Assembly: GCA_030323305.1 (NCBI GenBank)
Contig: CP106741.1
Span: forward strand, 4,773,501 to 4,837,500
Length of the DNA stretch: 64,000 nt
Source of the DNA: Paenibacillus sp. CC-CFT747
GTDB lineage: Bacteria; Bacillota; Bacilli; Paenibacillales; NBRC-103111
Reading direction: 5' to 3'
The first letter of the stretch is position 1. Every line of letters starts with the position of its first letter. The notes under the pieces were generated by a model. It saw only the letters and a program-made list of their open reading frames with translations. It was not told the DNA's origin and did no database searches. The translations under genes were made by a program, and so were the position numbers. This document shows, one piece after another, positions 11,149 through 20,249 of this stretch.

Positions 11149-12264
11149 ATGACTCTACAGCGTGCCGCGTTTTCCCGCCTGGAGCGTTACCGGGTGAGCG
11201 TGGAAGAATATAAGTTCTACCACCAGAACGGTTATCTCATCGTCCGGTCACTGATAGCTCCTGAGGATATCGTGCGCCTTCGCGAGTGGGCGGACGATAT
11301 CCTGTACGGCCGGGTAGAGGTGCCCGGGCTGCCCCCGGTCGAGCCTCACACCCCGGTGGACCAGCTCGTGAAACGCTTCACCCGCATCCATATGCTACAC
11401 CGCTCACATCCCACGGCTGAATGGGGACTTCTGTACCCGATGGTGCTGGATGTCGTGGAGGCGCTGGTCGGTCCCGACGTGTTGGCGCTTCAGTCGATGA
11501 ATTTCTTTAACCCGCCGGGCCAAGGGGGCCAGGGCTGGCACCAGGACGCCTATTACATTCCGACTTACCCGGAAACGCTGATCGGGGCCTGGTTCGCCCT
11601 GGAACGGGCAGATGAAGAGAACGGCTGCCTATGGGTAGCGCCCGGCTCGCACTGCGAGCCGATCTATCCTCCCGTTCAGCAGAACTTGCCATCGGTTCAT
11701 TCCCTCGAAGCCTTCCGGAATCTCGATCCCATTGAGAATGTGAGTCATCTGGACGATGAGATCAATACGCTGTCCCGCCGGGCCGCCCTCTATCCCGAGA
11801 AGATTCCGGTCTTGCTGGAGGCAGGCGACGTTCTGTTCTTTCACAGCCACCTGCTGCACCGGTCGTATCCGAACCGGTCCGCCACAAGGTTTAGACGTTC
11901 TTATGTCTGCCATTATTGCAATGCTAGATCGTGGGTTCCCTGGAATCATGGGGCGCCGTTCGAAGGACCGGCCGCCAATTCCCTGCATATCCTGGCCCGC
12001 GGCGAGACCCATCTGCCCTTTGCCCGTCCAGCTTACGGCACTGTAGTGGAGACCGTTTCCCCTAAACAGGCTGGAACCGGGAAAGCTCTGCCTGGCCGAA
12101 TGATGGGAACGGAGGACGGGATGATGGCGGATCAGCCGCATAGGAGGATGGAGGAAGACAGAGAGAAGGGTGGCAATCGAGAAGAGGGGAGGCGGGCTCA
12201 TGAACCGGCAGGCCTATGTGGAGTATATCCAAGCAGCGGTACTGGAAGGACGCAGGCAGTATGA
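11149..12264 (+). CDS. Phytanoyl-CoA dioxygenase (PhyH) family protein A
   Basis: An Fe(II)/2-oxoglutarate-dependent oxygenase of the PhyH family. The facial triad is visible as HxD in GWHQDAYYIP near residue 128 and a distal His in HSHLLHRSYPNRS, followed by Arg for 2-oxoglutarate binding. ATG 11149 follows GAGGAGGAGGG, one base after the peptidase stop. The first 300 or so residues form the enzyme; the last 50 or so are Lys/Arg/Glu/Gly-rich and overlap the next gene by 65 bases, so this tail may arise from a missed frame change near 12100. It likely hydroxylates or oxidatively demethylates an intermediate; the substrate is unknown. Confidence 0.85.
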   Translation: MTLQRAAFSRLERYRVSVEEYKFYHQNGYLIVRSLIAPEDIVRLREWADDILYGRVEVPGLPPVEPHTPVDQLVKRFTRIHMLHRSHPTAEWGLLYPMVLDVVEALVGPDVLALQSMNFFNPPGQGGQGWHQDAYYIPTYPETLIGAWFALERADEENGCLWVAPGSHCEPIYPPVQQNLPSVHSLEAFRNLDPIENVSHLDDEINTLSRRAALYPEKIPVLLEAGDVLFFHSHLLHRSYPNRSATRFRRSYVCHYCNARSWVPWNHGAPFEGPAANSLHILARGETHLPFARPAYGTVVETVSPKQAGTGKALPGRMMGTEDGMMADQPHRRMEEDREKGGNREEGRRAHEPAGLCGVYPSSGTGRTQAV

Positions 12265-14390
12265 GAGGAGCATCGAGAACTGGAGGCAATCATTCGATCC
12301 GGACCGCTTCCTCGGCATGTACATTCCTCCGGGAAACATCCCCATTCAAGCGCAAACGGAAGGCTTCCTGTACCAAATCACCGGCGAGCGCGAGTATGGC
12401 GAGCAGGCGAAGCGGATGCTCCTGGCGATCGAAGAATTCAAATCCATCATTCCGGAGAGCATTGTAAGCCGTCATCCGGAGTACGCGAAAGGAATTCCAT
12501 CCTTTGAAACGATGTTTCAAGGGACGCATTATATTCAAGGCTATTTGTCTATCAAAGGCTCGGACTTGCTAACCGCGGAAGAAACCCGCCAAATCGAGGA
12601 CTCCATCCGCAGCGCCATCCATGGCATGCTGCATTTCCCCGAATGGGGGCGCATAACCGCTCTATGCTGAGGGTTCATGCTTTATCGCTTGCCATCACCG
12701 CCTTAGGAGAGACGGACGAAACAAAAGAATGGGCCCAGCTTAGGGACGTACTCGCCGAAGAATCCTTCGGCCGGTGGTCCATTGAGGATTCGGAGCTTTA
12801 TTTGCCGCTTTGGCTTATTTCCTGCATCGTTTACGCCCAGCATACGGGCAGGGAAGAGGAGTATTACGCCAAGCCGCAGACGAAATATTATTTTGATTAC
12901 ATCACCCAGGCCATCACTCCTTATGGTCAGATCCCGGACTTCGGCGACGCGCACTATAACTGCAACTGGTACCTGTGGTATGTCTGCCTGCAAAAAGGAG
13001 CCTCCCGCTACCGGTGCGGTCAGATGAAATATGCCGCCGAGCAGATTCAGGAGTATGCCGCCCGGCAAATCGAAGGGCCTCCGTCCGTCTTTCTGGCCGC
13101 GTATTACAGCTACGCTTATCTATGGGGGACGACACCCTCGATGCCGTTAAGCCGGATTGGAAAAGCGGGCTGCTGCTCGAGGACGTGATCGGCAAGAAGA
13201 TCTTGTTCCGGGAAGGCTCTCATGAAGATGCCGCGTATTTCCTTCACAACTTCCGGGATGAAGGCGATTATGCTTATACCCCGCGTGAATACCTGCGCCG
13301 TACGATCAACGCTCCCGCGGAGAAGGCCCATCACGGTCATGCCGACGAGAACGCCGTGCTCATGCTCGCGAAGCAGCAAAACATTCTCCTGCACGACGGA
13401 GGGTACCGGGACCAGGCCCCCAATGGCAAATACCGCGCGGACATTTATCACAACCGCCTTGTCTTTCGCGAGGGACAGCCCGGTGAAGAGGGCTCGATGT
13501 ATGAGTTCATTCATGACGACGGAACCTATCGGCGCGTGACAACGGAGCTGCTTCATTTTCATACCTTTGGGGGGATCGAATACTCCCGTACCCGGTTGAA
13601 TGACCCTTACCGTCAAATGCTTTGGGACCGAGCCATTACCTACTTGAAGGAGGAAGGGGTCTTCCTCGTTGTGGATTGGACCGTTTCGCAGGCGGATCGA
13701 TGGCTCAGCACCGTGAACCTGTGGCATCCGGGAAAGGTTCTGGAGGCGCGGGACGATTACTTTGTCGGGCAGGTTCAGCATATCTACCGGTACCCGGGGG
13801 ATACGCAGCCGTTCGTCAACCGCAAGGAGCTGGCCCTGCTGATCGAGTTCCCCGGAAGCGGGCGACGGAAGGGGCATGAAGAGATCAGACGCTGCTACGG
13901 GGAGAGTGATATGATCTATGAAGCGGACAGCCGGCACGCTCTAGCCGGAAGCATGAACGTTTTCGTCACGGTTTTAACTCCTTTCGCGGTACAGGACAAA
14001 GCGGAGGACTGCGCCGGGAGGGTAACGGTGGCTTCTCTTTCGCCGGAGAACGATCAGCTGGCCATGACCTACCGCCGTCCGGGTCGAACCATCGAGTTGG
14101 CCTATAAGCTCGATTTGAACAAAGGCCTCTTGGATACTCCCCATTATCCCAAATATTCGTGGGACGAAAGCCGCCTCGCGTACGGAAGCATCGAAACCGA
14201 TGCGGATTTTGCGTTCGTGGAACGTGACGCTTCCGGTGAAGGAAGCTATGGATTCGTCAATGGAGCCGGCATCCGCTTGGAGGATAGGGATCTCTACTTA
14301 ACCCCGGTCATGTCCTCCTATCAATTTCATACCGGCACGTACTTAACGGCCCACCACAAATGGAGGGCGTGGACCGGCCCGATCGGCTGA
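12200..14390 (+). CDS. Heparinase II/III-like polysaccharide lyase or glycanase (frameshifted)
   Basis: About 730 residues. The N-terminal 350 residues are helical (alpha/alpha toroid: PEYAKGIPSFETMFQGTHY, YYAKPQTKYYFDY). The C-terminal part is the beta-sandwich typical of heparinase II/III, with KAHHGHADENAVLMLAKQQ, HDGGYRDQ and ADIYHNRLVF, the last holding the usual His/Tyr. Such enzymes cleave uronic-acid-containing glycans by beta-elimination. Two frame losses at 12645-12649 and 13124-13128, both GGGGG that should be six. ATG 12200 follows GGGGAGG. No signal peptide is seen, so it probably acts on imported oligosaccharides, in line with the cytoplasmic GH78 upstream. Confidence 0.8.
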
Positions 14391-14439
14391 CGGTTCTTCC
14401 CGAACGGAAAGAAGAACAAACCAAAGGAGGGATGGGAAC

Positions 14440-15361
14440 ATGAGCAGGGAAGCGAAGGACCCGGAGATGCTTATTGCGGATGCAGCCGTTCAAGAAAGCA
14501 TCACGGAGGAGCAGCAGCAATTTTTTCTCGACAACGGTTTTTTGGTTATCCGCAACGTGCTGCGGGGAGCCGAGCTTGAGCTGATTCAATCGGAAATGAT
14601 GAAGCTGGTGGACCAAGGGGCGGCCGGTGAGGCGGGGACCCCGATTACAGCTACGGCACAGGAGTCAAAAGCGGAGGCCGTATCTTGAAACGAATCGAAT
14701 ACGTCATCGACAAAAGCGACCCTATGAAGGTGCTGCTCGGGCATCCTTTTATTCTGCAAAGCGTGGAGAAGCTGCAGGGCCGGAATTTCATCCCGACCTG
14801 GGATTCCATGGTACTGAAAATGCCGGACGAGGGCATTATCGTCCCGTGGCACCGGGATGCCGAGGTTCCGGAAGGCGCCGATCCGGCCAAGCCGATCTTT
14901 AACGTGGATTTTTACCTGGATGACGCGGATCTCCGAAGCTGCTTGTGGGTCATCCCGGGCAGCAACCGCTGGTCCAGGAGCAAGCCGCTCAGCGCTGCAA
15001 ACGGGAAGGCTTCGACACGTCGGACGCGATTCCCGTTCCGATGCAGGCGGGCGATGTTATTCTCCACGACATTACGGTCGTTCACGGGTCTCCGAGCGGA
15101 GATGGCAATGCCTTGAGGCGCACGGTCTACTATGAATTCCGGCCGGGAGAAACCGAGGCGGAGTTCGGTCCTCATACGCTGGAGTATCTTCCCCTGAAGC
15201 AGCATATGCTGCTGGACTGCCTCGAACGGAGAAAAGCGGCCGCGTATGCTCACGGGGAGACGGCATTCGAGTATCGGCCGTACGGGGCATTCCGCCTGCA
15301 CGGGGTGCGTAAACCGCCCACCTACCGGTATGCGCATGCGGATTATTGGCGGCAGGGATAA
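14440..15361 (+). CDS. Phytanoyl-CoA dioxygenase (PhyH) family protein B (frameshifted)
   Basis: About 308 residues after repair. It begins with the PhyH N-terminal pattern EEQQQFFLDNGFLVIRN; HxD is seen in VPWHRDAEV and the distal His and Arg in VVHGSPSGDGNALRR. Frame losses at 14634-14637 (GGGG should be five) and 14974-14975 (CC should be three). The ATG follows AAAGGAGGG. It lies between the heparinase-like gene and PhyH C with short gaps. An Fe(II)/2-oxoglutarate oxygenase is the firm reading; the substrate is not known. Confidence 0.85.
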
Positions 15362-15385
15362 CTATGGCTTTAGGAGGCTGGTACA

Positions 15386-16195
15386 ATGGAGCTTCAGCGG
15401 TTAAGCGAGGAACAAAAGGAGTTTTACCGTACAAACGGCTACCTCCTCGATCTGGCTCCCGTTTACACGGAAGAGGAAATGAAGCAGCTGAACCGGGACC
15501 TACAGGAATTAACGAAGCTGCTCGAGCCCGGTGAAACCATGAAGGACATTCGGGAATGGCATATGTCGAGCACTTGGCTGTACGAGATCTGCACCCATCC
15601 TCAGCTGCTCCGCTATGTGGAAGGAATCCTGGGGCCGAACTTTTATGTGTGGGGCTCCCAATTTTTCGCAAAAGCACCGGGTTCCCCTGATACGGTGGCT
15701 TGGCACCAGGATGCGTACTATTGGCCGCTTCACCCTCATCATACGGTAACCGTATGGCTTGCCTTTACGGACGTGGATAAGGTGAATGGGGCCATGACGG
15801 TCATTCCGGGCAGCCATAAAGCCGGGCTGATCAAGCACCGTAACGTCAGCGGAGATTCCGTCCTTACCCTGGAGCTGGAGGAAGGAACCTTCAACGAGTC
15901 GGCGGCAAAGCCGCTTCGGCTGAAGGCCGGGCAGGTTTCGCTGCACGATGACGCCATCGTCCACGGGTCGCCCGCAAACCGTTCCAACCGTTGGCGTATC
16001 GGCCTGACGATCCGCTTTTCCGGGACCAATGTGAAATGCGACCTTTCCCGGGCGCCGCAGTTTCGTGCCTATTTGGTGAATGGCACGGATGAATTTCATC
16101 ATAATCCTCAGGGGGAGCTGCCTGTCGAGAAATTCGCACGGCTGCCAAAGGAATTCCACATTGCCAGTGCGGATGAATATGAAAGCGGCCAATAA
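15386..16195 (+). CDS. Phytanoyl-CoA dioxygenase (PhyH) family protein C
   Basis: An intact 269-residue Fe(II)/2-oxoglutarate oxygenase. HxD is in AWHQDAYYWP near residue 110; distal His in AIVHGSPANRSNRWRIG with the 2-oxoglutarate Arg a few residues on. N-terminal EEQKEFYRTNGYLL is typical of the family. The ATG follows GGAGG. It is closer in length and pattern to PhyH D (19239-20036) than to A or B. It is followed after 30 bases by ferritin-like paralogue C. Confidence 0.9.
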   Translation: MELQRLSEEQKEFYRTNGYLLDLAPVYTEEEMKQLNRDLQELTKLLEPGETMKDIREWHMSSTWLYEICTHPQLLRYVEGILGPNFYVWGSQFFAKAPGSPDTVAWHQDAYYWPLHPHHTVTVWLAFTDVDKVNGAMTVIPGSHKAGLIKHRNVSGDSVLTLELEEGTFNESAAKPLRLKAGQVSLHDDAIVHGSPANRSNRWRIGLTIRFSGTNVKCDLSRAPQFRAYLVNGTDEFHHNPQGELPVEKFARLPKEFHIASADEYESGQ

Positions 16196-16225
16196 GAGGG
16201 ATTAAGCGCCGAAAGGAGGAGACCT

Positions 16226-17508
16226 ATGGGGCTGTCGCCATTTATGGAGATCCGGGAGTGGGATCGCGTCGGCTTACCCGTGGGGGAGTGCTCCCGAAGA
16301 CTGCAGCGTCTCGCATTTTTGGATCGGGCATGCATGAAGGTGGAGGCCGGGCACATGATTGCAAGGCCTGAATACGAGATAAAAGGGGCCTTGGGCCGCT
16401 TGGTCTGGCAGGATGCCGAGCACCACAACCAGCTCCGCGGCCGCTGCCAGCAGCTGCGCATGAGCTCGGTCGCCTTTGACAAGTGTCCCGATGACGCCCT
16501 CCGTTTCCTCATGGAAGAAGCGATGAAATCCTCTTCCACGCTGGAGCTGCTGGTGGCTCTCTTCCGGGTCATCAAGCCCGCCCAGCTGAAGGCGATCGAA
16601 GCGTACCGTAAGGAAACGCAGCCTCTTGTTGACGAGCCTACGCTGCATCTGCTTGCCCACCAGGAGATGGACCGAAAGAAACAGCTTGCCTGGGGGAAGA
16701 GGCGATCATCGAGCTGTCGGCCTCTTTTCCGGAGGAGACGATCGAGGATGCGATGCGATGGGGGGCTTATCTGGAGCATTTGCTGAGCTTGGCCGGAGGG
16801 GTAGATGGTACACATGCCAAACCGGACAAGGATCCGGCCCTGACGGTTGAACGGGAAGCCTTTGTCCTGCCGGAAAAGAGCGCCAGGGATGAGCGGTTCC
16901 GCACCTCGGAGCTTAAATTTGACGGCATGCAGCTGGAGGCGACCGAGCAGGGCCGTTTTCGAACGATGCTCTATCACCGTTTCTTTGAAATGTCCCCAGC
17001 GGAGGGGATTGCCCGGGTTCATTTTCTGTCCGAGAACAAGCCCTGGGGCTTCTATTACGATACGGCGCGCCATCTGTGGGACGAAGTCCGCCACTCCTGG
17101 TTCGGAGAAGCCGCTCTCCGCGCGAGGGGAGAGGACATCTTCGATGCGCCCAACTGGGTCGGCTGGCATGATATGGCGGCGAAGGCGTTCAGCTTGGAGG
17201 AAGCCTACATCCACCTGACGATCGCGATTGAGAAGGCGGGTATGAAATATCCGCCCGGAAAGCGGGAGGAATGGGAGTTTTGCCGGGATGTGGTGCGGGA
17301 CCCGCTGATGACCAGCTTCCAGGATTTCGATTGGGCCGATGAAGTGATTCATGCCGGCTTCGGACAGAAGTGGATCGTGGAAACCGTCTTCGGAGGCGAT
17401 ACCCGGAAGGCCATGGAGGCGGCGGACCGCACGGTGAAGATCAGGCAGGCCTACATGGACCGGCTGCAGGGGAAGCAAACGGACAACGGGTTTGCCGGGA
17501 ACTACTGA
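16226..17508 (+). CDS. Ferritin-like di-iron protein, paralogue C (frameshifted)
   Basis: About 428 residues. C-terminal half: Glu in FFEMSPAEGI, ExxH in ARHLWDEVRHSWFG, and ExxH in ADEVIHAGFGQKW. The N-terminal half keeps the clearest sign of a second bundle: KVEAGHM, VWQDAEHHNQLR and DEPTLHLLAHQEMDR all have Glu/His spaced as in metal-binding helices. One frame loss at 16692-16696 (GGGGG should be six). The ATG follows AAAGGAGGAG. It is the last gene of the cluster and is followed by a terminator. Confidence 0.72.
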
Positions 17509-17534
17509 CAGGAGTGAGCGGAAGGTCAAAGAAG

Positions 17535-17567
17535 AACCCCCTTGGGTCTAACCATAGGGGGTTTGTT
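17535..17567 (+). terminator. Terminator of the oxygenase cluster
   Basis: AACCCCCT at 17535-17542 pairs with AGGGGGTT at 17556-17563, followed by TGTT. It stands just after the third ferritin-like gene and marks the right end of the block. Confidence 0.75.
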
Positions 17568-17621
17568 ATCTTGGCGTTCAAAGTAAAAGTTACAGTCTCT
17601 GCTATTCATTTAAAACAACCT

Positions 17622-17665
17622 GAAACGGCTGCTGATCACAAGGGATCAGCAGCCGTTTCTTAACG
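17622..17665. terminator. Perfect hairpin, terminator of the minus-strand small gene
   Basis: The 16-base arms GAAACGGCTGCTGATC and GATCAGCAGCCGTTTC are perfectly paired around a 6-base loop. On the minus strand it follows the small gene starting at 18083 and leads into a T-rich stretch. Confidence 0.7.
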
Positions 17666-17714
17666 CATGGTCATCCTGTAGGTGACCCCATTAGGTTGCC
17701 CCTGTAAGCGGGCA

Positions 17715-18083
17715 TTAGAAAACAAGGATAACTCCTTCTACCTGCACGGTTGCCGTGCCTACGTTGGTGATTCGGAGCTTGACTGTTCCGGCAGGAAGAA
17801 CGAACGGCAGGACGACGACACGGTTGCCTGAGACCGTAACGCTGTTGCTAACCGGTACGCCGGTCGCAGCGTTGACGAATTGATAGCGGACCACCGTAGT
17901 CCCGGTTGCCCCGGCCGCACGGCGCTGGAACGTGATGACTTCTCCCCGGTTGGTCACCCGGGTCAGCTGGAGAGAACGGGTAAGGCGCGATGTTCCCGGC
18001 AAAATATTGAGGAAGCGGAACGTGACAAGCCGACGAATAAAGGAAGCAGTCCGTGTGAGGGACATCCTAAGTTTTCCTTTCAT
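17715..18083 (-). CDS. Small basic beta-rich protein of unknown function
   Basis: About 122 residues. The first 40 are basic (RTASFIRRLVTFRFLN); the rest is rich in Val, Thr, Asn and Gly (VVRYQFVNAATGVPVSN, KLRITNVGTATVQVEG), as in a small beta sandwich. No clear signal peptide, no Cys. ATG 18083 follows GGAGGTGAAGACC; a longer reading from 18134 lacks such a site. I do not recognise a family; a surface or spore-associated role is only a guess from composition. Confidence 0.6.
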   Translation of the reverse strand: MKGKLRMSLTRTASFIRRLVTFRFLNILPGTSRLTRSLQLTRVTNRGEVITFQRRAAGATGTTVVRYQFVNAATGVPVSNSVTVSGNRVVVLPFVLPAGTVKLRITNVGTATVQVEGVILVF

Positions 18084-18413
18084 GGTCTTCACCTCCCATC
18101 CGTACAGATACGATAAGATATGCATGCATATCACCGCCCGTATAGACAGAAGAGAAATTAGTATTTCGATTTTTCGGCAATCAACTGAAAGGGAGCCGAT
18201 TGAAATTGAGGTATGTTAAAGAGTGGTTGTTATGGGGAGGATTGTGAATGGTCACGTCTCAACTGTAGCTTTAGATTTCGCAACCGTTAGTTGAAGACTC
18301 TCGTACCCCTCCATACCAAAAATAAAGAAAACACGCTATTGTAAAGGCAAAGGTTACAAGGAGGTTTTCTTCAAGTAGCGGATTTAAGCAAGATTGGAGT
18401 AAAAATTGCTCAG
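18084..18413. other. Intergenic region without a recognisable gene
   Basis: About 330 bases between divergent genes. It holds the leader of the small minus-strand gene and, near 18357-18363, an AGGAGG that could serve the XRE gene. No hairpin terminator or conserved RNA was seen. Confidence 0.4.
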
Positions 18414-18845
18414 ATGCGGCGATCCCGTGGCCTGACCCAGGAAGAGCTGGGCAAGCAGGTATCCGTGTCCGCACAAGCTGTATCCAAATGGGAGAAGGGT
18501 GATTCTCTACCTGATCTTTCGATTATCGTGGAGCTGGCGGTTATTTTTGATTGTTCGACGGACTATTTATTGGGGCGGGAGGGCGGACTCGGGTCGCTGC
18601 TACCCCAAATTGGGGAAGCGTTTGGTAACATGACAATAGAAGAAAAAATCGAATTCCTTGGGGATCTTATCACGGCAGCGGAAGCATCGATCCCTACGCC
18701 ACCGGTTGGAACGCCTCATCCTTCGTCTGTACACATTCACCTGGGTCCAACGGGAATCGGTCTATGGGCAAAGGATCGGCTTGTCTGCATAGCGACGACG
18801 ACATTTTTGAATGAAGCAGTTGAAACATTAAAGAACGAAGCCTAG
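18414..18845 (+). CDS. XRE-family transcriptional regulator (N-terminal part)
   Basis: A Cro/CI-type helix-turn-helix of about 55 residues: RSRGLTQEELGKQVSVSAQAVSKWEKG then LPDLSIIVELAVIFDCSTDYLL. The start is unclear: the same frame reads upstream to about 18372 as ADLSKIGVKIAQ, the usual first helix of this family, but without ATG, GTG or TTG; ATG 18414 is the first normal start. AGGAGG at 18357-18363 lies in front of the longer reading, so an ATT start or a base error is possible. The reading ends at TAG 18843-18845, after which the same frame stays open (next entry). Confidence 0.7.
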   Translation: MRRSRGLTQEELGKQVSVSAQAVSKWEKGDSLPDLSIIVELAVIFDCSTDYLLGREGGLGSLLPQIGEAFGNMTIEEKIEFLGDLITAAEASIPTPPVGTPHPSSVHIHLGPTGIGLWAKDRLVCIATTTFLNEAVETLKNEA

Positions 18846-18884
18846 TTCCCGCTTACCCTTCTGCCCGATGATATCCGACCTGTC

Positions 18885-19145
18885 TTGTTAGCTCTATTGC
18901 GGGACATGGATGATTTGAAACTAGACTATGCGGTAGAGGAAAAGACGTTGCAATCTTTCTTGCCAAACACTGTCCATTTCGACCAAGTCCTTGTAAAGTG
19001 CATCGATCTCGGGTTTGTAGATCGGGTACGAGGCGGCTACCGGCTAAATTTTAAGGCTGATCTTGCGGTGCGATTACTGGCCATTATTCATCAAACGATC
19101 AACAAGCAGGGAACGATGAATGTGACGGTGGGGAAACCTAAATAA
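18885..19145 (+). CDS. C-terminal part of the XRE regulator, or separate small protein
   Basis: An 86-residue reading from TTG 18885, in the same frame as the XRE gene and separated from its TAG only by 13 sense codons. It is Leu/Asp/Lys-rich (RDMDDLKLDYAVEEKTL, VDRVRGGYRLNF) and could be a winged-helix-like or effector domain. There is no good ribosome site before it. The simplest view is one regulator of about 244 residues cut by a single stop codon; two genes, or read-through, cannot be excluded. Confidence 0.45.
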   Translation: MLALLRDMDDLKLDYAVEEKTLQSFLPNTVHFDQVLVKCIDLGFVDRVRGGYRLNFKADLAVRLLAIIHQTINKQGTMNVTVGKPK

Positions 19146-19181
19146 CTGTCTTTATTGAAGAAACGGAAGACGATAGGTAAT

Positions 19182-19230
19182 AAAACAGCGGCAATCTAGA
19201 CTTTTTTCAGTCTAAGATAGCCGCTGTTTC
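19182..19230. terminator. Bidirectional terminator
   Basis: AAACAGCGGC and GCCGCTGTTT form the outer stem, with a T6 run in the loop region and a further inner pairing of TAGACT/AGTCTA. It lies between convergent genes, the XRE gene and PhyH D, and can serve both. Confidence 0.8.
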
Positions 19231-19238
19231 TAGTATAC

Positions 19239-20036
19239 TCAAACACCGCGGGCCAAAAGAGGGAAGAGTCCGCCGCGGATCGGCTGGTCCTTCTCAAGCG
19301 GCTGTCCGTTCGTCACCGGGTGGGACTTGCCGCTGTACGTGATGCCATCCGGCATGAAGATGATCGCGAGCGCCCGGCGGGGTTTATCGGTTACATTCGC
19401 ATGCGCGAAGTGAAACGTGAGGCCGTCATGGAACGTGGCGCTTCCCGCCTTCATGCGGCAGATGACCGATTGGGATTGGTCATGCCCGGTTCCTTCCGCG
19501 TATTGAAAAAGATCCTGGGGATCCGACAGGCTGATCGGGTTAAGCTTGCCGGCCCGGCGGGACTCCGGAACGAACATCATGCAGCCGTTGTTCTCGTCGA
19601 CATCGTCCAGTGCGATCCAGATCGACAGCGCTCCGTCCTCATTCATTGGCCAATAGGTGGAGTCCTGGTGCCAAGGCGTCGGCTTGGAATCGCCCGGCAT
19701 CTTAAGCAAAGCATGGTCGTGGAACAAGCGGATCCCGGAAGCTCCGGTCAGCAGCCGGGCCATTTCGGCGAATCGCGAATGGGTGGTGTACCGGGCCATA
19801 CCCGCGTGATCTCGCCAGGTATTAACCCGTTGGTTCAGCACCCGGTAATAAGCGCCGCCCTGCTGATCGGTTTGCAGCGACATGCCTTGGTCGGCTCCCA
19901 TCACCTCATCCATGAATTCCCTTAGCTCGGCCAGTTCTTCAGAAGTCAGAACGTCATTCACCTGAACGAAGCCGTTCTTGCGGTAGAAATCAATCTGCTC
20001 CTGCTTAAGCAAGTCCTGCGTTACCATTTGGCTCAT
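19239..20036 (-). CDS. Phytanoyl-CoA dioxygenase (PhyH) family protein D
   Basis: An intact 265-residue Fe(II)/2-oxoglutarate oxygenase: EQIDFYRKNGFVQVND at the N-terminus, HxD in TPWHQDSTYWP, distal His in TFHDGLTFHFAHANVTDKPRR with the cofactor Arg. The ATG follows AAAGGGGAGA. It stands alone on the minus strand 1.7 kb from the oxygenase cluster and is the fourth PhyH enzyme within 9 kb; it may act in the same pathway or on a different substrate. Confidence 0.9.
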   Translation of the reverse strand: MSQMVTQDLLKQEQIDFYRKNGFVQVNDVLTSEELAELREFMDEVMGADQGMSLQTDQQGGAYYRVLNQRVNTWRDHAGMARYTTHSRFAEMARLLTGASGIRLFHDHALLKMPGDSKPTPWHQDSTYWPMNEDGALSIWIALDDVDENNGCMMFVPESRRAGKLNPISLSDPQDLFQYAEGTGHDQSQSVICRMKAGSATFHDGLTFHFAHANVTDKPRRALAIIFMPDGITYSGKSHPVTNGQPLEKDQPIRGGLFPLLARGV

Positions 20037-20205
20037 CGGATCTCTCCCCTTTGACCATAATCGTGCTTTTCCCGGGAGGAAACTTATGCCCCTCCCCGGG
20101 TCAAGCTTTCCTTGCTTTAAGTGTAGCTTATAGGGAGGGGGCTTTCTTGGAGGATTTGCTAACGATTATTGGTGATCTGCCAAAACACACGGCTTGACTT
20201 TTGTT

Positions 20206-20246
20206 GGATGACAAGAACATTGTCCCATTCCCGACAAGACAACCGG
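20206..20246. repeat. Dispersed GACAAG repeat, copy 1
   Basis: Reads GGATGACAAGAACATTGT then CCCATTCCCGACAAGACAAC. Copies with the same core are at 22896-22957 (reverse) and 40499-40546. Two GACAAG units lie 23 bases apart, as in the multi-repeat ends of some insertion sequences. A truncated reading frame begins directly beside it. Confidence 0.5.
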
Positions 20247-20249
20247 CCC

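Noticed and set aside
16108..17529. Long minus-strand open frame of 473 codons
   Set aside because: It lies fully opposite ferritin-like C and PhyH C, which have clear family motifs and good ribosome sites. Long antisense frames are common in GC-rich coding DNA.
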